Below, piece after piece: positions 28,263 to 35,376 of a stretch of 64,000 nucleotides of DNA. Position numbers and translations under genes: made by a program. Every line of letters starts with the position of its first letter. Position 1 is the first letter of the stretch. This DNA is from Xanthobacter flavus. GTDB lineage: Bacteria; Pseudomonadota; Alphaproteobacteria; Rhizobiales; Xanthobacteraceae. The notes under the pieces were generated by a model. That model had not been told where the DNA came from. It ran no database searches and saw only the letters and a program-made list of their open reading frames with translations. The stretch covers positions 3,493,001 through 3,557,000 of the forward strand of contig NZ_JAGGML010000001.1 in NCBI RefSeq assembly GCF_017875275.1, read 5' to 3'.

Positions 28263-28303
28263 GTTCGTCAACTAGAACAATCGTTCGATATGACGAACGA
28301 TTG
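28263..28303. promoter_or_regulatory. Tandem GTTC-N8-GAAC palindromes in the cysP leader
   Basis: Two GTTC-N8-GAAC sites lie at 28263-28278 and 28283-28298, exactly 20 bases apart. The second is the heart of a longer perfect inverted repeat, CAATCGTTCG-N6-CGAACGATTG (28278-28303). They sit 22-62 bases upstream of the cysP start, in the predicted 5' leader. Operator or leader hairpin; the binding protein is unknown. Confidence 0.6.
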
Positions 28304-28330
28304 CACCCGCCTGACGACCGGTCAACCCTT

Positions 28331-28359
28331 ATATAATAAATTCTATGGAATTAAGTCAA
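28331..28359 (-). promoter_or_regulatory. cysP promoter with operator in the spacer
   Basis: TTGACT (28354-28359), a 17-base spacer and TTATAT (28331-28336) form a near-consensus sigma-70 promoter reading toward cysP. The -35 overlaps the cysH stop codon. The spacer holds the inverted repeat AATTC-CATA-GAATT (28339-28352), well placed for repression. Confidence 0.72.
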
Positions 28360-29066
28360 ATGCCGTCGCCGAAATGGATGCCGCATTCGGTCTTGGCCTT
28401 GCCCCGCCAGCGGCCGGCGCGCGGGTCCTCGCCCGGCTGGACCCGGGAGGTGCAGGGCATGCAGCCGATGGAGGCGAAGCCATGCTTTTCCAGCGGGTGG
28501 CGCGGCAGGCCGTGGGCATCCATGTAGCCGACGAGTTCGTCCCGGCCCATGGCGGCGAGGGGATTGAACTTCACCCGTTCCCCGTCCTGCTCCACCAGTG
28601 AGATGGCGGTGCGGGTTGATGCCTGGTAGCGCTTGCGGCCGTTGAACCACGCCCCAAAGGGGGCGAGGGCACGCGCCAGCGGCTCCACCTTGCGGAGGGC
28701 GCAGCAGGCATCCGCATTGTCTGACCACAGCCCCCGCTCCGGGTCGCGCGCGGCGAGGGCGGCGGGATCGGGCGAGAAGGTCTGCACATTGGTGAGGCCG
28801 AGGTGGCCGGCCAGCGTGTCGCGATAGGCCAGCGTCTCCTCGAACAGGTGGCCGGTGTCGAGGAAGAGGATCGGCGTCGCCGGGTCCACCTGCGCGATCA
28901 TGTGCAGCAGCACGGCCGATTCGGTGCCGAAGGACGACACGGCAGCGATGCGCCCGGGAAAGGCGGCAAGGCCGGCGGCGATCACGTCCAGCGGCGAGGC
29001 GTTCTCCAGCCGCGCGTTCAGCGCGTCGAGATCGAGGCGGGGAGCGGCCCGCTCAAGGGCGTTCAT
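28356..29066 (-). CDS. cysH: Adenylyl-sulfate reductase (thioredoxin-dependent, Fe-S type)
   Basis: A 236-residue APS/PAPS reductase giving sulfite. The cysteines Cys121-Cys122 and Cys202-x2-Cys205 are the [4Fe-4S] ligands that mark the APS-using group; PAPS-only enzymes lack them. The catalytic cysteine is in the C-terminal KAKTECGIH (Cys228). SSFGTESAVLLHM near 44 is the PP-loop and FLDTGHLFEETL near 68 the adenylate-binding segment. It is separated from DUF934 by 6 bases, so they are co-transcribed. No cysC kinase is needed if APS is the substrate, consistent with its absence here. Confidence 0.95.
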   Translation of the reverse strand: MNALERAAPRLDLDALNARLENASPLDVIAAGLAAFPGRIAAVSSFGTESAVLLHMIAQVDPATPILFLDTGHLFEETLAYRDTLAGHLGLTNVQTFSPDPAALAARDPERGLWSDNADACCALRKVEPLARALAPFGAWFNGRKRYQASTRTAISLVEQDGERVKFNPLAAMGRDELVGYMDAHGLPRHPLEKHGFASIGCMPCTSRVQPGEDPRAGRWRGKAKTECGIHFGDGI

Positions 29067-29072
29067 CTCAGG

Positions 29073-29585
29073 TCATCCCTCCACGGGCGCGAGGCCCGCA
29101 TGGCCGGTGCGGACGTCGCGGGCGGTGGCTCGCCCGTCGCCGGTCGGCTGGTAGAAGTGGGAATAGGTGGCGAGCGCCTTGCCGAAAGCCTCGGCATCGG
29201 CCGCCTTCTCGAAGGCGAAGGCGTCGAAGCCGGCGCGCGTCATCATCAGCGCCTGGTCGCGCAGCACGTTGCCCACCGCCCGCAGTTCGCCCTTGAAGCC
29301 GTAGCGCTCGCGCAGCAGGCGGGCCTGGCTGTAGGCGCGGCCGTCGCGGAACTTCGGAAAGGTCAGCGCCACCACGGAGAGGCGGGAGAGATAGGGCTTC
29401 AGCTCCGCCACGTCCTTGCTGTTGGGCCAAAGGACGCCGATCTCGTCGTTGCGCGCGACGAGGGCGTCGGCCTCCTTCAGGAAGCGCTCGGCGGAGACCA
29501 GCACCGGCCCGTCGGGCAGGGCCGCGTCATCGGCGACGGTGGTGAAGAGGTCCTCGGCGGGCGCGCCGTTCTTAACGAGGGGCAT
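29073..29585 (-). CDS. DUF934 protein, sulfite-reduction associated
   Basis: A 170-residue cytosolic protein of the DUF934 family, found almost only in assimilatory sulfur operons. Recognisable segments are LWPNSKDVAELKPYLSRLSVVALTFPKFRDGRAYSQARLLRERYG and GNVLRDQALMMTRAGFDAFAF; DGRAYSQARLLR is the family signature. It probably helps sulfite reductase, but the mechanism is not established. It overlaps the cysI stop by 14 bases and precedes cysH by 6. Confidence 0.92.
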   Translation of the reverse strand: MPLVKNGAPAEDLFTTVADDAALPDGPVLVSAERFLKEADALVARNDEIGVLWPNSKDVAELKPYLSRLSVVALTFPKFRDGRAYSQARLLRERYGFKGELRAVGNVLRDQALMMTRAGFDAFAFEKAADAEAFGKALATYSHFYQPTGDGRATARDVRTGHAGLAPVEG

Positions 29586-31224
29586 AGGCGCGCTCCTTGA
29601 AGGGGTCTGTGCCGAGCCGCTGGACCGCGGCGATGAAAGTTTCGGCGGGCGAGGCGCGCAGGTCGAGATAGGTCTCCACCAGCCGCTCCACCACATCCAC
29701 CACCTCGCCCTCGGACACGGCCGGGCCGATCAACTCGCCGATGCGGGCCTTGGAATTGCCCTTGCCGCCGAGGGTGATCTGGAAGAATTCCTCGTCTTTC
29801 TTCTCCACCCCGAGGATGCCGATGTGGCCCACATGGTGGTGGCCGCAGGCATTGATGCAGCCGGAAATGTTGAGGTGCAGCCGGCCGATGTCGGCGATGC
29901 GGGCATCGTCCGCGAACCGCTCGGTCAGCTTCTGCGCGACCGGAATGGAGCGCGCATTGGCCAGCGAGCAGTAGTCGAGGCCTGGGCAGGCGATGATGTC
30001 GGAGATGAGCCCCACATTGGGGGTGGCGACGCCGATGGCCTTCAGCTTCGCCCACAGCGCCGGAAGGTCCTTCTGGCGCACATAGGGCAAGGTGAGGTTC
30101 TGCTCGTGGGCGACGCGGATCTCGCCATAGGCGTACTCGTCCGCGAGGTCGGCGATGGCGTCCATCTGGTCCGCCGTCGCGTCGCCGGGCGGCCCGCCCA
30201 CGGGCTTCAGCGACAAAGTGACGATGGCATGGCCTTTCGCCTTGTGCGGGGCGACGGAATTGGCGTGCCAGCGGGCGAATTCGGGATCAGCGAGCGCCGT
30301 GGCGAGCGTGGCGGGCGCGTCGTCCAGCTCTTCCAGCGCGGGGTTGAGGAAGCGGTCGCGGATGGCGTCGAGCGCGGACTTGTCCAGCTTCAGCGCGCCG
30401 TCGCGGATCTCGGCCCATTCGGCCTCGACCTTCTGCGCGAAGGCCTCGGCGCCCATCTCGTGCACCTGGATCTTGATGCGCGCCTTGTAGATGTTGTCGC
30501 GCCGGCCGCCGAGATTGTAGGTGCGCAGGATCGCTTCCAGATAGGAGAGCAAATCCTCCTCGGGCAGGAAGTCGCGGATGGTCTTGCCGATATAGGGCGA
30601 GCGGCCGAGCCCGCCGCCCACCATCACCTCGAAGCCGGTCTTGCCGTCGCGCTTGTGCAGGCGCAGGCCCACGTCATGGACGCGGATGGCGGCGCGGTCG
30701 TGCTTGGCGGCGGTGATGGCGATCTTGAACTTGCGCGGAAGATAGGTGAATTCCGGGTGCAGCGTGGACCACTGGCGGATCACCTCGGCATAGAGGCGCG
30801 GGTCCTCCACCTCGTCGGCGGCGGCACCGGCCCACGGGTCGGTGGTGGTGTTGCGGATGCAGTTTCCGGAGGTCTGGATGCCGTGAATGCCCACCTCGGC
30901 GAGGTCGGCCATGGCGTCCGGCAGCTCGGCGAGCTTGATCCAGTTGAACTGAATGTTCTGCCGCGTCGTGAAGTGCCCGTAGCCCCGGTCATACTTGCGC
31001 GCGACCGCCGCCAGCGCCCGCAACTGGCGGGCGGAGAGGGTGCCGTAGGGAATGCACACCCGCAGCATGTAGGCGTGGAGCTGGAGATAGACGCCGTTCA
31101 TGAGGCGGAGCGGCTTGAACTCCTCCTCGTTCAACTCGCCCGCGAGGCGGCGTTCCACCTGATCGCGGAACTCAGTGACGCGTTCCTGAAGAAAGGCGCG
31201 ATCGAACTCGTCATAGACATACAT
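29572..31224 (-). CDS. cysI: Nitrite/sulfite reductase (assimilatory, hemoprotein)
   Basis: A 550-residue siroheme and [4Fe-4S] reductase that reduces sulfite to sulfide. Both nitrite/sulfite reductase domain repeats are present. The cluster/siroheme cysteines are C413, C419 (ACPGLDYCSLANARS) and C456, C460 (SGCINACGHHH). GHFTTRQNIQFNWIKL and YLPRKFKIAITA are family hallmarks. There is no flavoprotein partner (CysJ) next to it, so it may draw electrons from ferredoxin. The start is at 31224; a longer open frame upstream is not coding-like. The DUF2849 gene precedes it by 53 bases. Confidence 0.95.
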   Translation of the reverse strand: MYVYDEFDRAFLQERVTEFRDQVERRLAGELNEEEFKPLRLMNGVYLQLHAYMLRVCIPYGTLSARQLRALAAVARKYDRGYGHFTTRQNIQFNWIKLAELPDAMADLAEVGIHGIQTSGNCIRNTTTDPWAGAAADEVEDPRLYAEVIRQWSTLHPEFTYLPRKFKIAITAAKHDRAAIRVHDVGLRLHKRDGKTGFEVMVGGGLGRSPYIGKTIRDFLPEEDLLSYLEAILRTYNLGGRRDNIYKARIKIQVHEMGAEAFAQKVEAEWAEIRDGALKLDKSALDAIRDRFLNPALEELDDAPATLATALADPEFARWHANSVAPHKAKGHAIVTLSLKPVGGPPGDATADQMDAIADLADEYAYGEIRVAHEQNLTLPYVRQKDLPALWAKLKAIGVATPNVGLISDIIACPGLDYCSLANARSIPVAQKLTERFADDARIADIGRLHLNISGCINACGHHHVGHIGILGVEKKDEEFFQITLGGKGNSKARIGELIGPAVSEGEVVDVVERLVETYLDLRASPAETFIAAVQRLGTDPFKERAYAPR

Positions 31225-31277
31225 GATGGGGCTCGGGGCTCGATATCGGCAGAGGCGGAGGCGGCCGGTGGCTGGCC

Positions 31278-31604
31278 TCAGGCGGCGACGGAGGCGCCGG
31301 CCGGCAGCGCGACGGTGGGGCCGCCCGCGCGGATGCGCTCGCGCAGGTTTGCGGGCTCGATGGCACCATCCGCACCCAGCCGGACCGGGGCGGGATAGGC
31401 GCCGACGGCTGTGTTCTCGTCGCCATGGGCGATGTCGAGCAGGCGCAGCACCTCCTCGCTGGTGGCGCCGACGGCTGCCGCGCCGATGTGGTCCGTCCAT
31501 CCGCCCGTAGCGCTCAGCCACACCACAGCTCCGTCGGCGAGACGGTTGGCGGTGACGACGGTGGGGCCGGCGATCTTCAGCTTGCGCTGCAAAGGCGAGG
31601 TCAT
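31278..31604 (-). CDS. DUF2849 protein, sulfite-reductase associated
   Basis: A 108-residue protein (KIAGPTVVTANRLADGAVVWLSATGGWTDHI) of the DUF2849 family, normally encoded immediately upstream of cysI in alphaproteobacteria. It contains no known catalytic motif and is thought to assist electron supply or enzyme maturation; this is a context inference. It is the first gene of the cysI-DUF934-cysH transcript. A weak promoter (TTGCGC-N17-TAGATT) lies upstream. Confidence 0.9.
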   Translation of the reverse strand: MTSPLQRKLKIAGPTVVTANRLADGAVVWLSATGGWTDHIGAAAVGATSEEVLRLLDIAHGDENTAVGAYPAPVRLGADGAIEPANLRERIRAGGPTVALPAGASVAA

Positions 31605-31676
31605 GGCGGAGCTCCGTGCGCCCCTATTCCCAACTCACAGCGGGAGAGCGCTAATTATCCAGAAAACTTATGTCTT

Positions 31677-31705
31677 AATCTAAATTACCGCGTTTTGATG
31701 CGCAA
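31677..31705 (-). promoter_or_regulatory. Candidate promoter of the DUF2849-cysI-DUF934-cysH operon
   Basis: TTGCGC (31700-31705), 17-base spacer, TAGATT (31677-31682), 73 bases upstream of the DUF2849 start within a locally AT-rich stretch (31640-31770). The match to consensus is modest. The 259-base gap also serves the divergent enoyl-CoA hydratase gene. Confidence 0.35.
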
Positions 31706-31863
31706 TAGGGAAATAACCCACACACGACATTGTAAAATCGACTGAATTAGTAGACTTAAAAGGTAGCGTCGTCCGCCCCGCTTGCCGCGTGAGGATCCCT
31801 TTGGCAGCTTGGCGGCATGGCTGCGGTCCCGGCGGCCGGTCAAGAATCGCGCGAGGAACGTCC

Positions 31864-32658
31864 ATGAGCCCCGAGAACAGCCCCGTCCGCCTCGACATCG
31901 CGGACGGGATCGCCCGCATCCGGTTCAACCGTCCGCACGTGCTGAATGCCCTGGACGAGGCATCCGTGCTGGCGCTCGCAGCGGCGGTGGACAAGGTGAG
32001 TCGGGACGAGACCGTGCGCGTCGTGGTGCTCTCGGGGGAGGGGCGGGCCTTCCTCGCCGGCGGCGATGTGGCGCGGTTCCACGCGGCGGGGCCGGATGCG
32101 CCCAAGGTGGTGAGCGCCATCATCGAACCCTTTCACCATGCCATCCTGGCTTTGGCCGCCATGCCGGCGCCGGTGATCGCGAGCTTGCACGGCGCGGTGG
32201 CAGGGGCGGGGGTCTCGGTGGCGCTGGCGGCAGACCTCGCCATCGCTGCCGACGATATGAAGATGACGCTGGCCTACACCCGCATCGGCACCTCGCCGGA
32301 CGGCTCCTCCACCTTTTCCCTGCCGCGCGTGGTGGGACTGCGCAAGGCCATGGAGATCGCGCTCCTCTCCGATACCGTGGAGGCGGACGAGGCGCTGCGG
32401 CTCGGCCTCGTGAACAGGGTGGTGCCTGTCGCCGAACTCGCAGCCGAGACGGACAGGCTGGCGAAGCGCCTCGCCGAGGGGCCGACGCTGGCCTATGGCC
32501 GCATCAAGCATCTCTTGCGCTCGTCCTTCGGCCACAGCCTCTCCGAGCAGCTCAATGCCGAGCGCGACGCCTTCATCGCCAGCGCCCGCACCGAGGATTT
32601 TGCCGCCGGCGTGAAGGCCTTCGTGCAGAAGACGCCGCCGCGCTTCGAGGGCAAGTGA
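31864..32658 (+). CDS. Enoyl-CoA hydratase/isomerase family protein
   Basis: A 264-residue crotonase-fold enzyme. FNRPHVLNALDEASVLALAAA near residue 20 is the family start. The oxyanion-hole region is SGEGRAFLAGGDVARF near 60 and SLHGAVAGAGVSVALAADLAIAADDMKM near 105, followed by TSPDGSSTFSLPRVVGLRKAMEIAL. The usual catalytic Glu positions appear as G (AGAGVSV) and D (SPDGSS), like PaaG/isomerase-type members. Reaction uncertain: hydratase or isomerase of acyl-CoAs. The ATG at 31864 is preferred. Confidence 0.88.
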   Translation: MSPENSPVRLDIADGIARIRFNRPHVLNALDEASVLALAAAVDKVSRDETVRVVVLSGEGRAFLAGGDVARFHAAGPDAPKVVSAIIEPFHHAILALAAMPAPVIASLHGAVAGAGVSVALAADLAIAADDMKMTLAYTRIGTSPDGSSTFSLPRVVGLRKAMEIALLSDTVEADEALRLGLVNRVVPVAELAAETDRLAKRLAEGPTLAYGRIKHLLRSSFGHSLSEQLNAERDAFIASARTEDFAAGVKAFVQKTPPRFEGK

Positions 32659-32740
32659 GCCCGGCAGGGCCATCCCGGCACCGGCTTTTGCCCGCGCCGG
32701 CTTTGTGGGCTAGATAGGAGCCGACAGCTTCGGACCTCCC

Positions 32741-33313
32741 GTGCGCCTCCTGCCGCTTGCCTTCACCCTCCTGATCGCCACCATCCTCGGGCTGGGCGTC
32801 ACCTGGTTTTCCGTGACCCACTCGCGGGGGCTGGACAATGTGCGCGTGGGCGCCTGGGAAGGCTGGCCGAGATCCGGCACCTCCAAGGCCGATCCCTATG
32901 CCCGCGCCTCCGTCGCCCGCTCAGGCGAGCTTCCGCTGGAGCTGGCGGACGGGCTTCTCTTTCTCGCCTCGACGGATGATGCGGGAAACCCGCTGGACGG
33001 GCGGTGCGAGACGCGGATCGTTGGCGTGCTGCCGCAGGCCCGGCTGTGGACGCTCACCGTCACCGACCAGGACGGCAATCTCATTGCCAACGACGCGGGG
33101 CGCTTCGGCTTCACCAGCGCCGAGGTGGTCTATCGCGACAATGGCGCCATCGATGTGCGCCTGTCGCCCCGGGCGCGGACCGGCAACTGGCTGCCCACAG
33201 GCGCGCGGCCCCGGCTGAAGGTGGCGCTCCGGCTTTATGACGCGCCCTTCTCCTTCACCTCGGGCGCCGATGCCGCCGTGCTGCCCCGCATCACGCGGGA
33301 GGCCTGCCTGTGA
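32741..33313 (+). CDS. DUF1214 domain membrane-anchored protein
   Basis: A 190-residue protein starting at a GTG (32741). Residues 4-24 form a signal anchor (LPLAFTLLIATILGLGVTWF). The mature part is a DUF1214 beta-rich domain: RVGAWEGWPRSGTSKADPYARASVARSGELPL, then WTLTVTDQDGNLIANDAGRFGFTSAEVVYRDNGAIDVRLSPRARTGNWLPTG. Stop and the next gene's start overlap (GTGA), so translation is coupled to the DUF1254 protein. The two domains are often fused in one protein elsewhere, in the opposite order. Function unknown, possibly envelope or lipid-related. Confidence 0.87.
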   Translation: MRLLPLAFTLLIATILGLGVTWFSVTHSRGLDNVRVGAWEGWPRSGTSKADPYARASVARSGELPLELADGLLFLASTDDAGNPLDGRCETRIVGVLPQARLWTLTVTDQDGNLIANDAGRFGFTSAEVVYRDNGAIDVRLSPRARTGNWLPTGARPRLKVALRLYDAPFSFTSGADAAVLPRITREACL

Positions 33314-34002
33314 CAACCATCGACGACCTGCGCGGGGAAGCCTCCGAGGTCGCGGCGCGCGGCGGGCGGCTGCTGGGCCGGCTCTGGCGCAAGCTCTTCT
33401 CGCGCCTGCCGAAACCGCATATCGCGCGGCCCCGCTTCGTGCGGCCGCGCCTCGGCACGCCGGGGCAACTGCTGCTGTTCATCGCCTTTTCGGTGGTGCT
33501 GGGCGCCATCGCGCACATCGTTTCCATCCTCGCCATGCCGGCACTGGCCGAGCGCAACGCCTATGCGCGGCTCTCCGAGCTGATGGATTCGAATGTCCTG
33601 ACGCTGCTGCCGGACCCGACGCCGCAGGAGCAGACCTTGCCCATGACGGACCCCGCCTTCATCTCCGCCATCTGCCTGTATGATCTGTCGCAATCGCCGC
33701 TGAAGGTGCGCGTGCCGGCGACGGCGGATTACACCTCGGTGTCCTTCTACACCTCCGAGGCGCTCGCCTTCTACGCGCTGAGCGATCAGGCGGCCGGCAA
33801 GGTGATCGAGCTCGATCTCATGACCACCAAGCAGAAGGCGGCCCTGCCGGAGGACGAAGAAATCACCGCCGCCGACCGGCTGGTGATCGAATCTCCAACG
33901 CGGGAGGGGGTGGTCGCGGTGCGCGCCTTCGTGCGCGAGCGCGGCATGCGGGAAATCGTGCGGCGCCAGCTTGAGGCGGCGACCTGCACACCCTCGAACT
34001 GA
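33310..34002 (+). CDS. DUF1254 domain membrane protein
   Basis: A 230-residue protein with a basic cytoplasmic start, one membrane helix (GQLLLFIAFSVVLGAIAHIVSILAMPAL, about 53-78), and a periplasmic DUF1254 domain: ERNAYARLSELMDSNVLTLLPDPTPQEQTLPMTDPAFISAICLYDLS, then KVRVPATADYTSVSFYTSEALAFYALSDQ. It overlaps the preceding DUF1214 gene by 4 bases, so the two products probably form a complex across the membrane. GTG start at 33310. Confidence 0.88.
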   Translation: MTTIDDLRGEASEVAARGGRLLGRLWRKLFSRLPKPHIARPRFVRPRLGTPGQLLLFIAFSVVLGAIAHIVSILAMPALAERNAYARLSELMDSNVLTLLPDPTPQEQTLPMTDPAFISAICLYDLSQSPLKVRVPATADYTSVSFYTSEALAFYALSDQAAGKVIELDLMTTKQKAALPEDEEITAADRLVIESPTREGVVAVRAFVRERGMREIVRRQLEAATCTPSN

Positions 34003-34019
34003 GGCGCTGATTCAGGCGC

Positions 34020-34217
34020 CTAGTAGCTGCGGCGCGGCCGGAACAGGGCCTCGCCTTCGGGCGTCGGCCCCGGCAGCGCCGAGGCATGGCGCTCAATGCG
34101 CACGACGGGAAGAATGACGATCTCCGCCCCTTCCGGCCGGCTGCCGCCGCGATCCGGTCGGGATGTGCGCCGCGCCGGCTGGCGCGCTGCATCGGGAAAC
34201 GCAATGACCGTGTTCAT
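34020..34217 (-). CDS. Small basic protein of unknown function
   Basis: A 65-residue, Arg/Pro-rich chain (MNTVIAFPDAARQPARRTSR, ending RPRRSY) with no signal peptide or membrane helix. A GGAGG site lies 9 bases before the ATG, which supports translation. The middle section (EIVILPVVRIERH) is hydrophobic. It may be a real conserved small protein, or a chance frame; its position between the DUF1254 and DUF1491 genes gives no clue. Confidence 0.5.
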   Translation of the reverse strand: MNTVIAFPDAARQPARRTSRPDRGGSRPEGAEIVILPVVRIERHASALPGPTPEGEALFRPRRSY

Positions 34218-34330
34218 GCCCCTGAACCTCCGTCGAGAGCCGTGATCACAACGTCACTGTGGTCGTTATGGTTGCGTGAAGCTTAATGTTTGGTGAACCG
34301 GACGTTAAGAAGCGGCCGCGCGAGGGACCG

Positions 34331-34672
34331 CTACTCGGCGATGTCGAGGAAGTGCCGCCCCTGGCGGTCCTCGATCTCCAGAACGAAGATGTCCGGGTCG
34401 AACTTCGCCTCCCGGGCGATGCGCGCGTCGGCGTCCGCCTCGGGGCTGCCGGGTGCGACCAGCGTGGAGAATTTGCGGTCGGCCGGAAAAGACTCGTCGA
34501 AGGCGGTCTGTGGCGCCGGGCCATAGAGGGCGGCGGTGCCGTCGAGGCGGGCCACCTTCACGAAGACGGCGCCGGCCTCCTCGGCCCCCTTGCGCACCAG
34601 GGCCGCGAAGGCGCCCTCCACCTGGCAGCGGCGGATGAGGGCGGAGACGAAGATCGCGCTCTTGAGACGCAT
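34331..34672 (-). CDS. DUF1491 family protein
   Basis: A 113-residue cytosolic protein of the alphaproteobacterial DUF1491 family, opening MRLKSAIFVSALIRRCQVEG and containing AALVRKGAEEAGAVFVKVARLDGTAALYGPAPQ, then FDPDIFVLEIEDRQGRHFLDI near the end. It follows the peptidoglycan-binding gene by 14 bases, in an operon with the histidine kinase. Function unknown. Confidence 0.92.
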   Translation of the reverse strand: MRLKSAIFVSALIRRCQVEGAFAALVRKGAEEAGAVFVKVARLDGTAALYGPAPQTAFDESFPADRKFSTLVAPGSPEADADARIAREAKFDPDIFVLEIEDRQGRHFLDIAE

Positions 34673-34686
34673 TCAGCCACGCGCCA

Positions 34687-35376
34687 TCAGTTCAAGGCCA
34701 TGCCGGAGACCGCGCCCAGCTCGCGCACCAGCTTGTCGGTGATCTCGCCGTCCGCGGCAATGCCGCGATCGCGCTGGAAACGCACGATGGCGGCGCGCGT
34801 CTCACCGCCCGGCCGCCCGTCCACCTTGAGGGGACCGTAGCCGAGCTTCGCCAGCGCCTTCTGCACGGAGAGGATGCGCGGGGAGGCGACCACGTCCGCC
34901 GGCGGGCGCACCGCGCCGGTGATGTCGCCGGCCGAGACGAGGCCGGCCGGCGGGCGGTTCGGCGGCGCCTCGCTGCGCGCATTGGCAGTGCGCGCGCCCG
35001 TCGCCGGCACCAGCGGGGCGGCCGTGCCCGTCACCGACGTGCGGATGGAGAGGTAGCCCAGCGAGCCGGTGGTAGCGCCGCCGGTCGCCGGCGCGGAGGT
35101 CGTGGCCGTCCCGGTGCCGGTGGAGGTCAAGGGAACGGTGGTGTGGTTGATCTTGCCGGCCCCGGCCGGGCGCGCCATGGGCAGCGGCGCGCCGGGGCGG
35201 GGCGTCTGCAGGATGAGCGCGTTGGCGAGGAACGCACCGCTTCCCGCCAGCGCCACCAGCGCGGCCACCACGTCGAGCCGGCGCAGCCGGCGCGCCTGCC
35301 GCGCGGCCTCGTCTGCCTCCGCCGCCTCGGCGAGTTCCGGCGGCGCTGCGCTTGCGGTGGCGGTTTCCAGCTTCAT
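34687..35376 (-). CDS. Peptidoglycan-binding domain membrane protein
   Basis: A 229-residue bitopic protein. A basic cytoplasmic stretch (ARQARRLRRLDV) precedes one helix (VAALVALAGSGAFLANALIL, about 36-55). A long Ala/Thr/Pro-rich linker (60-165) follows, and a C-terminal PG_binding_1 domain (residues 165-225: ILSVQKALAKLGYGPLKVDG, then FQRDRGIAADGEITDKLVREL). It would anchor in the inner membrane and reach the cell wall. The first codon overlaps the kinase stop (ATGA), so it is coupled to the sensor gene. Confidence 0.9.
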   Translation of the reverse strand: MKLETATASAAPPELAEAAEADEAARQARRLRRLDVVAALVALAGSGAFLANALILQTPRPGAPLPMARPAGAGKINHTTVPLTSTGTGTATTSAPATGGATTGSLGYLSIRTSVTGTAAPLVPATGARTANARSEAPPNRPPAGLVSAGDITGAVRPPADVVASPRILSVQKALAKLGYGPLKVDGRPGGETRAAIVRFQRDRGIAADGEITDKLVRELGAVSGMALN

